Shown here one piece after another: positions 24,888 to 33,436 of a DNA stretch of 64,000 nt. The translations under genes and the position numbers were made by a program. Each line of letters begins with the position of its first letter. Position 1 is the stretch's first letter. The notes beneath the pieces are model-generated. The model made no database searches. It was not told where the DNA came from and saw only the letters and a program-made list of their open reading frames with translations. The DNA is from Desulfobacterium sp. (GTDB lineage: Bacteria; Desulfobacterota; Desulfobacteria; Desulfobacterales; Desulfobacteraceae): NCBI GenBank assembly GCA_030145245.1, contig JAQYWC010000012.1:1-64000 (forward strand). Direction: 5' to 3'.

Positions 24888-27623
24888 ATGATAGGTATCA
24901 CATCATATGGAGCATATATTCCAAGGTTGAGGCTGAGCCGTTCCGCCATCGTTCAGGGCATGGGATGGTTTGCACCGGCAATCATGGCCGTTTCCCAGGG
25001 GGAGCGGTCCATGTGCAACTGGGACGAGGATTCCATCACCATGGCCGTTGCCGCGGCAAGGGATTGCCTCAAGGGAATGGACAAAACGAAAATAGACGCC
25101 CTCTACCTTGCCTCCACCACCTTGCCCTTTACCGACCGCCAGAACGCAGGTGTTGTAGCCAGCGCCATGAACCTTGGAAAAGAGATCATCACAGCCGACT
25201 TCACCGCTTCCCAGAAGGTTTCCACAACGGCCCTCATCACAGCCCTCGATGCCGTAAAAGGGGGGGATAAAAAAGAGATCATGGTGGCGGCCGCAGACAA
25301 GCGGGAGACAAAGGCCGCCTACTTTTACGAAATGTGGTTCGGGGACGGGGCTGCGGCCCTGGGCGTCGGCAGCGACAATGTCATTGCCGAGTACAAGGGT
25401 TCCTACACCGTGTCCGACGATTTTGTGGACCACTACCGGGGAAGCGGCAACCAGTTTGACTACATGTGGGAGGAGCGCTGGGTCCGGGACGAAGGCTATG
25501 GAAAGATCATTCCCCTTGCCATCAATGGGCTGTTTGAGAAGCTTTCCATCACCATGGACGATGTGGATACCCTGATCTACCCCTGTTTTTTCAAGGGGGA
25601 TCATAAAAAGATCGCCAAAAAACTGGGGGCAAACCCGGAAAAGCTGGTGGACAACCTCCACGAGGTGTGCGGCGAGACCGGCACGGCCCATCCCTTTGTG
25701 ATGCTGGCAAAAGCCCTTGAAACAGCGAAACCGGGGGATAAAATCCTTGTGGCCGGCTATGGCCAGGGATGCAACGCCCTCTATTTCCAGGTGACGGACA
25801 AAATAAACGAACTGACTGCCCGGAACGGGTTCTCAGGTTCCATCGGGAACAGGAAGGTGGTGGACAACTATCCCAAGTGGCTCAAGTTCAGGGAGATCGT
25901 TGAAACCGAGATGGGCATCCGGGCAGAGTCGCCGTCCCAGACCGCCATGACCGTTCTCTATCGAAAGAACAAGATGATCCTGGGCCTTGTGGGCGGGAAA
26001 TGCACCACGTGCGGTACGGCCCAGTTCCCCAAGATGGATATCTGCGTCAATCCCGAATGCGGTGAGGTCTACACCCAGGAGGAGTTCGAGTTTGCCGACA
26101 TCCCGGCCAGGATCAAGACCTTTACAGCTGACATGCTCTCGGTGTCTGTGGATCCCCCGGCCATGTACGGCATGATTCAGTTCGAGGGCGGGGGACGGTT
26201 CATGGCCGACTTCACCGACTGCACCCAGGATGAGCTCAAGGTCGGACTTCCCCTTACCATGGAGTTCAAGCGCAAGGGCGTGGACAAGGACCGGGGCATG
26301 GTCAACTATTTCTGGAAGGCCGTGCCGGTACCGGGGGCTGCAGGTAAAAAGAAGGATATTGACTATGACGGCAGGGTCGCCGTTGTCACGGGCGCCGGCG
26401 CAGGTCTTGGCCGGGTATATGCCCTGGAGCTTGCAAAGAGGGGCGCAAGTGTGGTGGTCAACGACCTTGGCGGGGCACGGGACGGCAGCGGCAAAGGCTC
26501 CTCCTCTCCTGCGGAAGCCGTGGTCAAGGAGATCGAGGCCTTGGGGGGCAAGGCGGTTGCCAATTTTGATTCCGTTGCCACCCCTGAGGGCGGAGAAGCC
26601 ATCATCCAGACCGCCCTTGACGCCTTTGGCCGGGTGGACATCGTCATCAACAACGCAGGTATCCTGAGGGACAAGAGCTTTCTCAAGATGGAGCCCGACG
26701 CCTGGCAGACCGTGCTGGACGTCCATCTCACCGGTGCCTACAACGTGACCCGGCCCGCCTTTAAGGTGATGAAGGAGAACGGATACGGCAGGATCATCAT
26801 GACCACCTCGGCCGCAGGCCTCTACGGCAATTTCGGCCAGACCAACTATGCGGCTGCCAAGATGGGCCTTGTGGGAATGATGAACACCCTGAAGCTGGAA
26901 GGGGCGAAATACGATATCAAGGTAAACACCATCGCCCCCATTGCAGCCTCAAGGCTCACCGAGGATATCCTGCCCCCGGATATGCTGGCAAAACTCAAAC
27001 CCGAATTCGTGGCACCCCTGGTCTGCTATCTTGCCAGCGACCAGTGCAAGGATACTGGCGCCATCTTTAATGCCGGCATGGGCTACTACAACAAGGCCGC
27101 CGTATTGACAGGCCCTGCGGTCCAGCTTGGGGAGCTTGAGAACCCGCCCACCATCGAGTCGGTCATGGATAACTGGGACGCCATCAACTCCATGGAAGGG
27201 GCCACCGAGAGCTATGACCTCAATGCCGCCCTGGGTGCGTTGATGACCCCGCCTGCGCCCAAGGATACCCCGGCGGCACCGGCCGCCGGAACCACCGGTG
27301 CGGCCGGTGTGGCCGAAATCTTCGGGAAGATGGGTGCGGCATTCAATCCGGACGCGGCAGACGGTGTGGACGTGGTGTTCCAGTACAACGTTTCCGGGGA
27401 CCAGGGCGGTGACTGGATCTGTGCCATCAAGGACAATGCCTGCGTAATCGAGCCCGGCATCCACGACAATCCTGCCTGCACCCTCAAGATCGATGACGAA
27501 AATTTCATTGCCATGATGACAGGAAGCCTTTCTCCCATGCAGGCCTACACATCCGGCAAGCTTGCCATTGAAGGCGATATCATGAAATCCCAGCTTATTG
27601 AAAAGCTGTTTACATTAAGTTAA
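24888..27623 (+). CDS. HMG-CoA-synthase-like / Zn-OB / SDR / SCP2 four-domain fusion (911 aa)
   Basis: Residues 1-340 have the HMG-CoA-synthase fold (ITSYGAYIPRLRL; ETGTAHPFVMLAKAL). By alignment by eye, the nucleophilic Cys of the family is Gln109 (ADFTASQKVSTTAL), and the family His is also missing. Residues 365-470 are a DUF35 Zn-ribbon/OB module (CTTC...CVNPEC). Residues 492-790 are an SDR with TGAGAGLGR, NNAG and NYAAAK, nearly a copy of the one in the previous gene. Residues 804-911 are an SCP2 sterol-carrier domain after an Ala/Pro linker. Separate HMGS-like plus DUF35 pairs are known as BbsAB thiolase in benzylsuccinate oxidation. The SDR should oxidise hydroxyacyl-CoA and SCP2 should hold the acyl chain; the first domain's job is open. 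Confidence 0.82.
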   Translation: MIGITSYGAYIPRLRLSRSAIVQGMGWFAPAIMAVSQGERSMCNWDEDSITMAVAAARDCLKGMDKTKIDALYLASTTLPFTDRQNAGVVASAMNLGKEIITADFTASQKVSTTALITALDAVKGGDKKEIMVAAADKRETKAAYFYEMWFGDGAAALGVGSDNVIAEYKGSYTVSDDFVDHYRGSGNQFDYMWEERWVRDEGYGKIIPLAINGLFEKLSITMDDVDTLIYPCFFKGDHKKIAKKLGANPEKLVDNLHEVCGETGTAHPFVMLAKALETAKPGDKILVAGYGQGCNALYFQVTDKINELTARNGFSGSIGNRKVVDNYPKWLKFREIVETEMGIRAESPSQTAMTVLYRKNKMILGLVGGKCTTCGTAQFPKMDICVNPECGEVYTQEEFEFADIPARIKTFTADMLSVSVDPPAMYGMIQFEGGGRFMADFTDCTQDELKVGLPLTMEFKRKGVDKDRGMVNYFWKAVPVPGAAGKKKDIDYDGRVAVVTGAGAGLGRVYALELAKRGASVVVNDLGGARDGSGKGSSSPAEAVVKEIEALGGKAVANFDSVATPEGGEAIIQTALDAFGRVDIVINNAGILRDKSFLKMEPDAWQTVLDVHLTGAYNVTRPAFKVMKENGYGRIIMTTSAAGLYGNFGQTNYAAAKMGLVGMMNTLKLEGAKYDIKVNTIAPIAASRLTEDILPPDMLAKLKPEFVAPLVCYLASDQCKDTGAIFNAGMGYYNKAAVLTGPAVQLGELENPPTIESVMDNWDAINSMEGATESYDLNAALGALMTPPAPKDTPAAPAAGTTGAAGVAEIFGKMGAAFNPDAADGVDVVFQYNVSGDQGGDWICAIKDNACVIEPGIHDNPACTLKIDDENFIAMMTGSLSPMQAYTSGKLAIEGDIMKSQLIEKLFTLS

Positions 27624-27637
27624 CAGGAGGAACAGCA

Positions 27638-28849
27638 ATGGCCACAGGAATCAAGGATAAAGTTGCAATCATAGGTATGGGGTGCACCAAATTCGGAGAA
27701 CGCTGGGATGTGGGTGCCGAAGAGCTGATGGTGGAAGCCTTTCTGGAGTGTATCAAGGATGCGGGCATTGAGAAAAAGGATATCGGGGCTGCCTGGTTCG
27801 GCACCTGCTTTGACGAGGGCAGTGTTGGCAAGAGCGGCGTGCCCCTGGCCACCACCCTCCGCCTGCCTTTCATCCCGGTGACCCGGGTGGAGAACTACTG
27901 TGCCACGGGCAGCGAAGCCTTCAGGGGAGCATGCTATGCCGTGGCCTCGGGTGCCTACGATATCTGCCTCGCCCTTGGTGTTGAAAAGCTCAAGGACACG
28001 GGGTTCGGCGGGCTGCCAAGCTTCACCGGCTCCAATGCGGGCAGCCTCAACTGGCAGTGGCTCCCCAACATGACGGCCCCGGGATCCTTTGCCCAGCTGG
28101 CCAGCGCCTACGGGGCAAAGTACAAGATCTCGGACAAGGATATCAAGCGGGCCATGGCCCATATATCCACCAAGAGCCATGCCAATGGCGTGAAAAATCC
28201 CAAGGCCCACCTGAGAAAAGAGGTGACCATGGAGCAGGTGATGGGGTCGCCCATCATTGCAAGTCCCCTGGGGCTGTTTGACTGCTGCGGCGTGAGTGAC
28301 GGATCGGCCTGCGCCATCGTGACCACCCCTGAGATCGCTAAAAAACTCGGGAAAACCGACTTCGTCACGGTCAAGGCCCTCCAGCTGGCTTTAAGTTCCG
28401 GCGAGGAGATGGGCTACAACGACTGGGACGGCGACCACTTCATGACCACCAGCCATTGCAGCACCAAGGCCTATGAAGAGGCCGGCATCACCGATCCCCG
28501 AAAGGAGATCAGCATGATGGAGGTCCATGACTGCTTCTCCATCACCGAGCTTGTCACCATGGAGGATCTCCACATCTCCGAGCGGGGCCAGGCGGTCAAG
28601 GACGTTCTTAACGGTGTCTACGACGCAGACGGTGAGGTGCCCTGCCAGATCGACGGCGGTCTTAAATGCTTTGGCCATCCCATCGGCGCTTCGGGCCTGA
28701 GGATGCTCTATGAGATGTACCTCCAGCTCAACGGGCGGGCCGAAGAGCGCCAGCTGGAAAGTCCCAAGTACGGGTTGACCCATAACCTGGGCGGGTTTCC
28801 CTGCATGAACGTGTGCAGCATTTCCATTGTCGGAAAGTACGGCGGATAA
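27638..28849 (+). CDS. SCP2-type thiolase (acetyl-/propionyl-CoA acyltransferase)
   Basis: This is a non-decarboxylating thiolase of the SCP-x branch. It cleaves 3-oxoacyl-CoA, including 2-methyl-branched ones, with CoA. The nucleophile Cys lies in ENYCATGSEA, the first His in EVHDCFSITE, and the Cys/His pair in GGLKCFGHPIGASG. Length (403) is normal. It lies 14 bp after the SDR/SCP2 fusion with an ACAGGAGG ribosome site. In peroxisomes thiolase and SCP2 are one protein (SCPx); here the SCP2 sits on the neighbouring polypeptide. A strong terminator follows, so it closes the first transcription unit. The alternative is a lipid-transfer-protein-type aldolase, but the catalytic Cys argues for thiolase. 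Confidence 0.88.
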   Translation: MATGIKDKVAIIGMGCTKFGERWDVGAEELMVEAFLECIKDAGIEKKDIGAAWFGTCFDEGSVGKSGVPLATTLRLPFIPVTRVENYCATGSEAFRGACYAVASGAYDICLALGVEKLKDTGFGGLPSFTGSNAGSLNWQWLPNMTAPGSFAQLASAYGAKYKISDKDIKRAMAHISTKSHANGVKNPKAHLRKEVTMEQVMGSPIIASPLGLFDCCGVSDGSACAIVTTPEIAKKLGKTDFVTVKALQLALSSGEEMGYNDWDGDHFMTTSHCSTKAYEEAGITDPRKEISMMEVHDCFSITELVTMEDLHISERGQAVKDVLNGVYDADGEVPCQIDGGLKCFGHPIGASGLRMLYEMYLQLNGRAEERQLESPKYGLTHNLGGFPCMNVCSISIVGKYGG

Positions 28850-28866
28850 CGGAATCATACATTGAC

Positions 28867-28898
28867 AAGGACCGGACTCCCGTCCGGTCCTTCTTATT
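28867..28898 (+). terminator. Intrinsic terminator after thiolase gene
   Basis: AAGGACCGGA and TCCGGTCCTT make a perfect 10-bp stem with a 6-base loop, followed by CTTATTGATTTTT. It separates the hydratase/fusion/thiolase unit from the ligase unit. Confidence 0.8.
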
Positions 28899-28925
28899 GA
28901 TTTTTGCACCAGGCAAGGAGGAGAT

Positions 28926-30587
28926 ATGGCAGAACAATTGATCAAAGGTTTCCCGTCAACATCCGGGGACGATTTCCAGTTGAACACCATTACCCTGCTC
29001 AAGCATGCTGATGCTACCTATCCCGAAGTTGAGATCGTCGACAGGAACCTGGACGGTTCCATGTTTCGCTACACATACAAAGATGCCTACACCAGGGTAA
29101 AGAAACTTGCCAATGCCCTGAAGCGCCTGGGGATTAACCCCGGGGACCGGGTGGGGGTGATGGAGATCAACACCCATCGGTTTTTCGAACTCTATTTTGC
29201 CATCTCAGGCCTTGGGGCCGTGCTGGTCCAGATCAATCCCAGGATCTCCGACCACGACAGGGCCTATGTGATGAACCACGCCGGGGTGAGCTTTCTCTTT
29301 ATCAATGAACTCCTGCTCTCCATGGTGGAGCCCTATGCCCAAAAGCTTGAACAGATGAAAGGGTATGCCATCATCACGGACAGGCCCCTGGATCAGATCA
29401 GTACAACCCTTTCTCCCAGGGTGAGCTTTGAGGAGATCCTGGCGGCTGAATCCGATGACTGTCAATGGGAGATGATCGACGAGAATTCTGCGTTCAGCGC
29501 CTGCTACACCTCGGGCACCACCGGACTGCCCAAGGGGGTGTTCTACTCCCACAGGGCCATCTATCTTCACACCCTGACCGCTGCCGCCAATCTGAAGATC
29601 GATTCCCGGGACGTGGTGATGCAGACCGTTCCCATGTTCCACTGCCATGGGTGGGGATTTTTCTTTGCCGCTGCCATGGTGGGGGCAAAGCTCGTGTTCC
29701 CGGGGCTCTACACAGCCGAGACCACCCATGTGCTGGTGGATCTCATGGTGTCGGAAAAGGTCACGGTCAACAACGGAGCGCCTGCCATCTTCCTTCCCAT
29801 GCTCGAGTATATCAAGACCCTTGATGTTCGTCCGGATTTCACCGGGCTTCGCATGGCCTCCGGGGCGACCGAGCCCTCACTCGCTTTGATGAAAGGGTTC
29901 TGGGACCTGGGCGGTGCCGAGATCATCCACGCCTACGGTGCCACGGAAACAGCCCCCTTTGTCACGGCAAACTTAAGAAAGCCCTCCCTTGACGACCTTT
30001 CCCAGGAGGAAAAGTGGGAGCTGAAAAAGAAGCAGGGGCTGCCCGTGGCAGGCCTTGATTTCAGGATCGTTGATTTTGAGGGAAACGAGGTGCCCCACGA
30101 CGGCACCACCGTGGGAGAGGTCCTGGTGCGGGGGCCGTGGATCACCAGTACCTACTACAATGACGAGAGGACAAAAGACTCCTTTGTGGACGGGTTCTGG
30201 AAGAGCGGGGACGGGGGAACCATTGATGAAAACGGGTTCTTCAAGATCGCGGACAGGTTTAAGGATATGGTCAAGAGCGGGGGGGAGTGGATCTCCTCCA
30301 TTGACCTTGAAAACGCCATCATGGGCCATGCCGGGGTACGGGAGGCCTCGGTGGTGGGTATCCCCCATCCAAAGTGGGAGGAGCGGCCCCTTGCCCTGGT
30401 GGTCCGGGGGGATGAAAATGGGAAAAAGGAGCTGTTGAAAGAGGAGATCTACGCGTTGCTGACCGAAAAGTTCGCCCGCTGGCAGTTCCCGGATGAGATC
30501 GTTTTTGTGCAGGAGATTCCCAAGACCAGTGTGGGGAAATTCTCAAAAAAGGATATCCGGGCAGCCTACCAGGACTTTTACATGTAA
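28926..30587 (+). CDS. Fatty-acyl-CoA synthetase (AMP-forming), 553 aa
   Basis: The enzyme makes acyl-AMP, then acyl-CoA, from a free acid. Motifs of the ANL family are complete: ACYTSGTTGLPKGV (P-loop), YGATETAP, the hinge region KSGDGG...IADRFKDMVKSGGEWIS and the final Lys in KTSVGKFSKKDI. The HCHGWGF stretch (about 238-245) is typical of medium- and long-chain ligases (AlkK/FadD-like). It is the first gene of a second unit after the terminator, with GGAGGAGAT before the ATG. It probably activates the acid that the cluster then oxidises; chain length is not readable from the sequence. Confidence 0.87.
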   Translation: MAEQLIKGFPSTSGDDFQLNTITLLKHADATYPEVEIVDRNLDGSMFRYTYKDAYTRVKKLANALKRLGINPGDRVGVMEINTHRFFELYFAISGLGAVLVQINPRISDHDRAYVMNHAGVSFLFINELLLSMVEPYAQKLEQMKGYAIITDRPLDQISTTLSPRVSFEEILAAESDDCQWEMIDENSAFSACYTSGTTGLPKGVFYSHRAIYLHTLTAAANLKIDSRDVVMQTVPMFHCHGWGFFFAAAMVGAKLVFPGLYTAETTHVLVDLMVSEKVTVNNGAPAIFLPMLEYIKTLDVRPDFTGLRMASGATEPSLALMKGFWDLGGAEIIHAYGATETAPFVTANLRKPSLDDLSQEEKWELKKKQGLPVAGLDFRIVDFEGNEVPHDGTTVGEVLVRGPWITSTYYNDERTKDSFVDGFWKSGDGGTIDENGFFKIADRFKDMVKSGGEWISSIDLENAIMGHAGVREASVVGIPHPKWEERPLALVVRGDENGKKELLKEEIYALLTEKFARWQFPDEIVFVQEIPKTSVGKFSKKDIRAAYQDFYM

Positions 30588-30614
30588 ATGACCCTCAACT
30601 AAAGGACAGCAACC

Positions 30615-32273
30615 ATGATTTTAGCATCAATGGATACCATAAAGCAGTATACCGATATCGGGGTTTACTCCCACGACAACCTCCATGACCATTTTTTAAA
30701 GAGCGCTGAAAAAGAGCCGGACAGGATCTGTGTGGTGGATCCCCCCAACCGGATGGAGCTCAACGGTGTTGAGCCGGAACGCCTCACCTACAGGGAGTTT
30801 GCAAGGGCCGTGGATGCCGTGGCAGAGGGGCTTGTCAACCTTGGCGTGAAAAAGGACGATATCATCATGGTCCAGCTGCCCAACACCTGGGAGCTTGCCA
30901 TGCTCTATCTTGCCGTGGCAAGGAGCGGCGCCATCATCTCGCCGGCCCCGGTGCTGTGGCGGGAGGCGGAGATGGGATATATCGCCCGGACAACAGAAGC
31001 AAAGCTCTATATCACGGTGGAGGAGTTCAACAACTTCAACCACCGGGCCATGGGCGAATCGATCCGGTCCAACAACCCGGGAATGGACCGGGTGCTCACC
31101 CTGGATGAGATCCGGGAGATGAGCCAGGGGCCTGTCACAGGGCTCCTGGACGAAATCCGGGTGGATGCCAACGATATCTTCACCATCTGCTGGACCTCGG
31201 GAACCGAAGCCCGGTCAAAGGGGTGTCCCCTGAGCCACAACAACTGGGCCGGCATGGCAAGTGTCCAGGATGCCGCAGGTTTTCAGCCCGGGGATGTGAT
31301 GATGACGGCAGGGCCCCTTGTGAACATGGGGGCCGTGGGCACGGTGCTGATCCCCTGGATGGTGCTGGGCGGCACCCTGGTGCTCCACCATCCCTTTGAT
31401 CCCGTTGGCTTCATGACCCAGATCATGACGGAGAAGCCCAACTACACCCTCATGGTGCCGGCCCTGGCCAACATGATTGCAAAGCACCCAAGCGTTGACT
31501 CCTTTGATCTCACCTCTTTCCGGTCCATCACCATGGGGTCGGCCCCGCCCTCACTCTGGACCATGGAGGAGTTCAAGAACCGCTGGGACATCGATATCGG
31601 AAACATCTGGGGCCAGAACGAGGGCACGGGGTTCATCGCAGGCACGGAGGATGTCCCGGACATGGCCACCCGGGCCACCTCGTTTCCCCATTACGGCAAG
31701 CCGGGGGTGGTGTGGAAATCCGAGGCCAGCCGCCACGTCCAGGTGAAGATCCTCGGCCCCGACGACCGGGAACTGACTGACGTGGGGGCGGTGGGGGAGC
31801 TTGTGTACAAGGGACCCGGGCTGCTGGCGGAATATTACAAGAATCCCGAAGCCACGGAACGAAGCTTCACCGATGACGGGTTCTTCAGGACAGGCGACCT
31901 GTTCCGCATCGAAGAGAACAACATGATCTCCTTTTTCGAGCGGGCCAAGGATATCATCATCCGGGGCGGTTTCAACATCAGCTCCCAGGAGATTGAAAAT
32001 TATATCCTGGGCCATGAAAATGTCCAGGATGCGGCTGTGGTGGGCATGGCGGACGAGACCCTTGGGGAGCGCATGTGCGTCTATGTGGTGCCGGTTCCGG
32101 GACAGACCCTGGAGCTTGACGGGCTTGTGGACTTTTTAAACAAAAAAGGGGTGGCCCGTTACAAGCACCCGGAACGGCTGGAGATCATTGATGCGATCCC
32201 GAGAAATCCCGTGGGCAAGGTGCTCAAAAAAGAATTGAGGCAGGATATCAAAGAAAAATTAACGACGGAGTAG
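30615..32273 (+). CDS. AMP-dependent acyl-CoA ligase with atypical P-loop, 552 aa
   Basis: ANL-family ligase. The ATP loop reads CWTSGTEARSKGCPLSH rather than the common T-S-G-T-T-G-x-P-K, a variant seen in some ring- or branched-acid ligases. The remaining motifs are normal: WGQNEGTG, FRTGDLFRIEENN, ERAKDIIIRGGFNIS and the Lys in RNPVGKVLKKELR. It lies 28 bp after the first ligase gene with AAAGGACAG as ribosome site, and the next gene starts 6 bp after its stop. Two different ligases in one operon suggest two entry acids, or one ligase re-activating an intermediate. Confidence 0.82.
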   Translation: MILASMDTIKQYTDIGVYSHDNLHDHFLKSAEKEPDRICVVDPPNRMELNGVEPERLTYREFARAVDAVAEGLVNLGVKKDDIIMVQLPNTWELAMLYLAVARSGAIISPAPVLWREAEMGYIARTTEAKLYITVEEFNNFNHRAMGESIRSNNPGMDRVLTLDEIREMSQGPVTGLLDEIRVDANDIFTICWTSGTEARSKGCPLSHNNWAGMASVQDAAGFQPGDVMMTAGPLVNMGAVGTVLIPWMVLGGTLVLHHPFDPVGFMTQIMTEKPNYTLMVPALANMIAKHPSVDSFDLTSFRSITMGSAPPSLWTMEEFKNRWDIDIGNIWGQNEGTGFIAGTEDVPDMATRATSFPHYGKPGVVWKSEASRHVQVKILGPDDRELTDVGAVGELVYKGPGLLAEYYKNPEATERSFTDDGFFRTGDLFRIEENNMISFFERAKDIIIRGGFNISSQEIENYILGHENVQDAAVVGMADETLGERMCVYVVPVPGQTLELDGLVDFLNKKGVARYKHPERLEIIDAIPRNPVGKVLKKELRQDIKEKLTTE

Positions 32274-32279
32274 GCAAAT

Positions 32280-33434
32280 ATGGATTTTGAACTGACCAAA
32301 TCCCAGAAACAGATTCAAAAAGCTGCAAAGGATTTTGCAAAGGGCGAGTTTGACAAGGAGGTGCTTCTCACCCTGGAAAAAGAGAACAGCTTTCCCCGGG
32401 CCATCTGGGAAAAAGCCAGCGAACTTGGCTTTGTCGGGATTCACTTTGACGATGAGTTCTCCGGTGCAGGCCTTGGGCTTTTTGAGAACGTGCTGCTGGC
32501 CGAAGCGTTCTGCGCAAACGATTCCAGTGCAGGGGCGGCCCTGATGCTCGCCTCCCAGGGATCTGAGATCCTTCTCAGGGTTGGGTCCAAAGCGCAGAAG
32601 GAGAAGTTCCTGCCCAGGGTGGTGGAAGGCGAGATGATCTCCTCAGCAGCCCTGCGGGAGCCCCAGACCGGATACGGGGTCGGCACCATCGCAACCACGG
32701 CGGTGCAGCAGGATGATCAGTGGATCATCAACGGCGAAAAGGCCTGGGTGACCAACGGCGGTGATGCCGGATTCTATCTGGTGCTCTGTGTCACAGATCC
32801 CAATGCCGCACCTGAAAAGGCCATGGGCCTCTTTCTTGTGGAACAGGATTGCCCCGGCATCACCATAACAGATATGGGCAGAAAGCTTGGCTGCTGCATG
32901 GTCAGGACCGCAAGCCTCAGGTTGGACAATGTCGCGGTGCCCCTGGTAAATCTTGTGGGGAAAAAGGGCGATGGCCTTGCCCTGGTAAAGGATTTTTGGA
33001 ACGAGCAGCGGATCGTGGCGGCGGGCATCGCCCTTGGCACGGCCCAGGGCGCCCTTGACAGGGCCGTTGCCTATGTCAGGGAGCGGGAGCAGTTCGGAAG
33101 GAAGATCGCGCGGTTTGAAGCGTTGCAGCACAAGATCGCAACCATGGCGACACAGGTTGAGCTGGCCCGGCTTGCCACCTACAGGGCAGCCGCCAATTTC
33201 GATAAGGGCCGGACCCACCCGGCAGAGACCAGCATGGCCCTGGAGGCTGCAGCAGCGGCTGCCGAGGCCGTTGCCAACGAGGCGATCCAGCTCCATGGCG
33301 GCGCCGGTTACATCACGGAGACCGGGGTGGAGCATTTCTACAGGGATGCGAAATTCATCGGCATCCACGACAGCAACCAGGGGCTGAGGCTTGGTTCCAT
33401 TGCAAACCACGTGATAGGAAAACTAAAGGGGTAA
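32280..33434 (+). CDS. Acyl-CoA dehydrogenase, 384 aa (catalytic Glu position is Asp)
   Basis: A flavin enzyme that forms the 2,3-double bond of acyl-CoA. The three-part ACAD fold is clear: N-terminal helices (FELTKSQKQIQKAAKDF), the middle beta domain (LREPQTGYGVGTI), and the C-terminal helices with REREQFGRKIARFEALQHK and LHGGAGYITETGVEHFYRDAK. Where most short- and medium-chain enzymes have I-Y-E-G-T, this one has IHDSNQG, so the base would be Asp or lie elsewhere. Electrons would normally go to ETF, whose genes are not here. It is the third gene of the ligase operon and is followed after 2 bp by a second dehydrogenase. Confidence 0.85.
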   Translation: MDFELTKSQKQIQKAAKDFAKGEFDKEVLLTLEKENSFPRAIWEKASELGFVGIHFDDEFSGAGLGLFENVLLAEAFCANDSSAGAALMLASQGSEILLRVGSKAQKEKFLPRVVEGEMISSAALREPQTGYGVGTIATTAVQQDDQWIINGEKAWVTNGGDAGFYLVLCVTDPNAAPEKAMGLFLVEQDCPGITITDMGRKLGCCMVRTASLRLDNVAVPLVNLVGKKGDGLALVKDFWNEQRIVAAGIALGTAQGALDRAVAYVREREQFGRKIARFEALQHKIATMATQVELARLATYRAAANFDKGRTHPAETSMALEAAAAAAEAVANEAIQLHGGAGYITETGVEHFYRDAKFIGIHDSNQGLRLGSIANHVIGKLKG

Positions 33435-33436
33435 TT

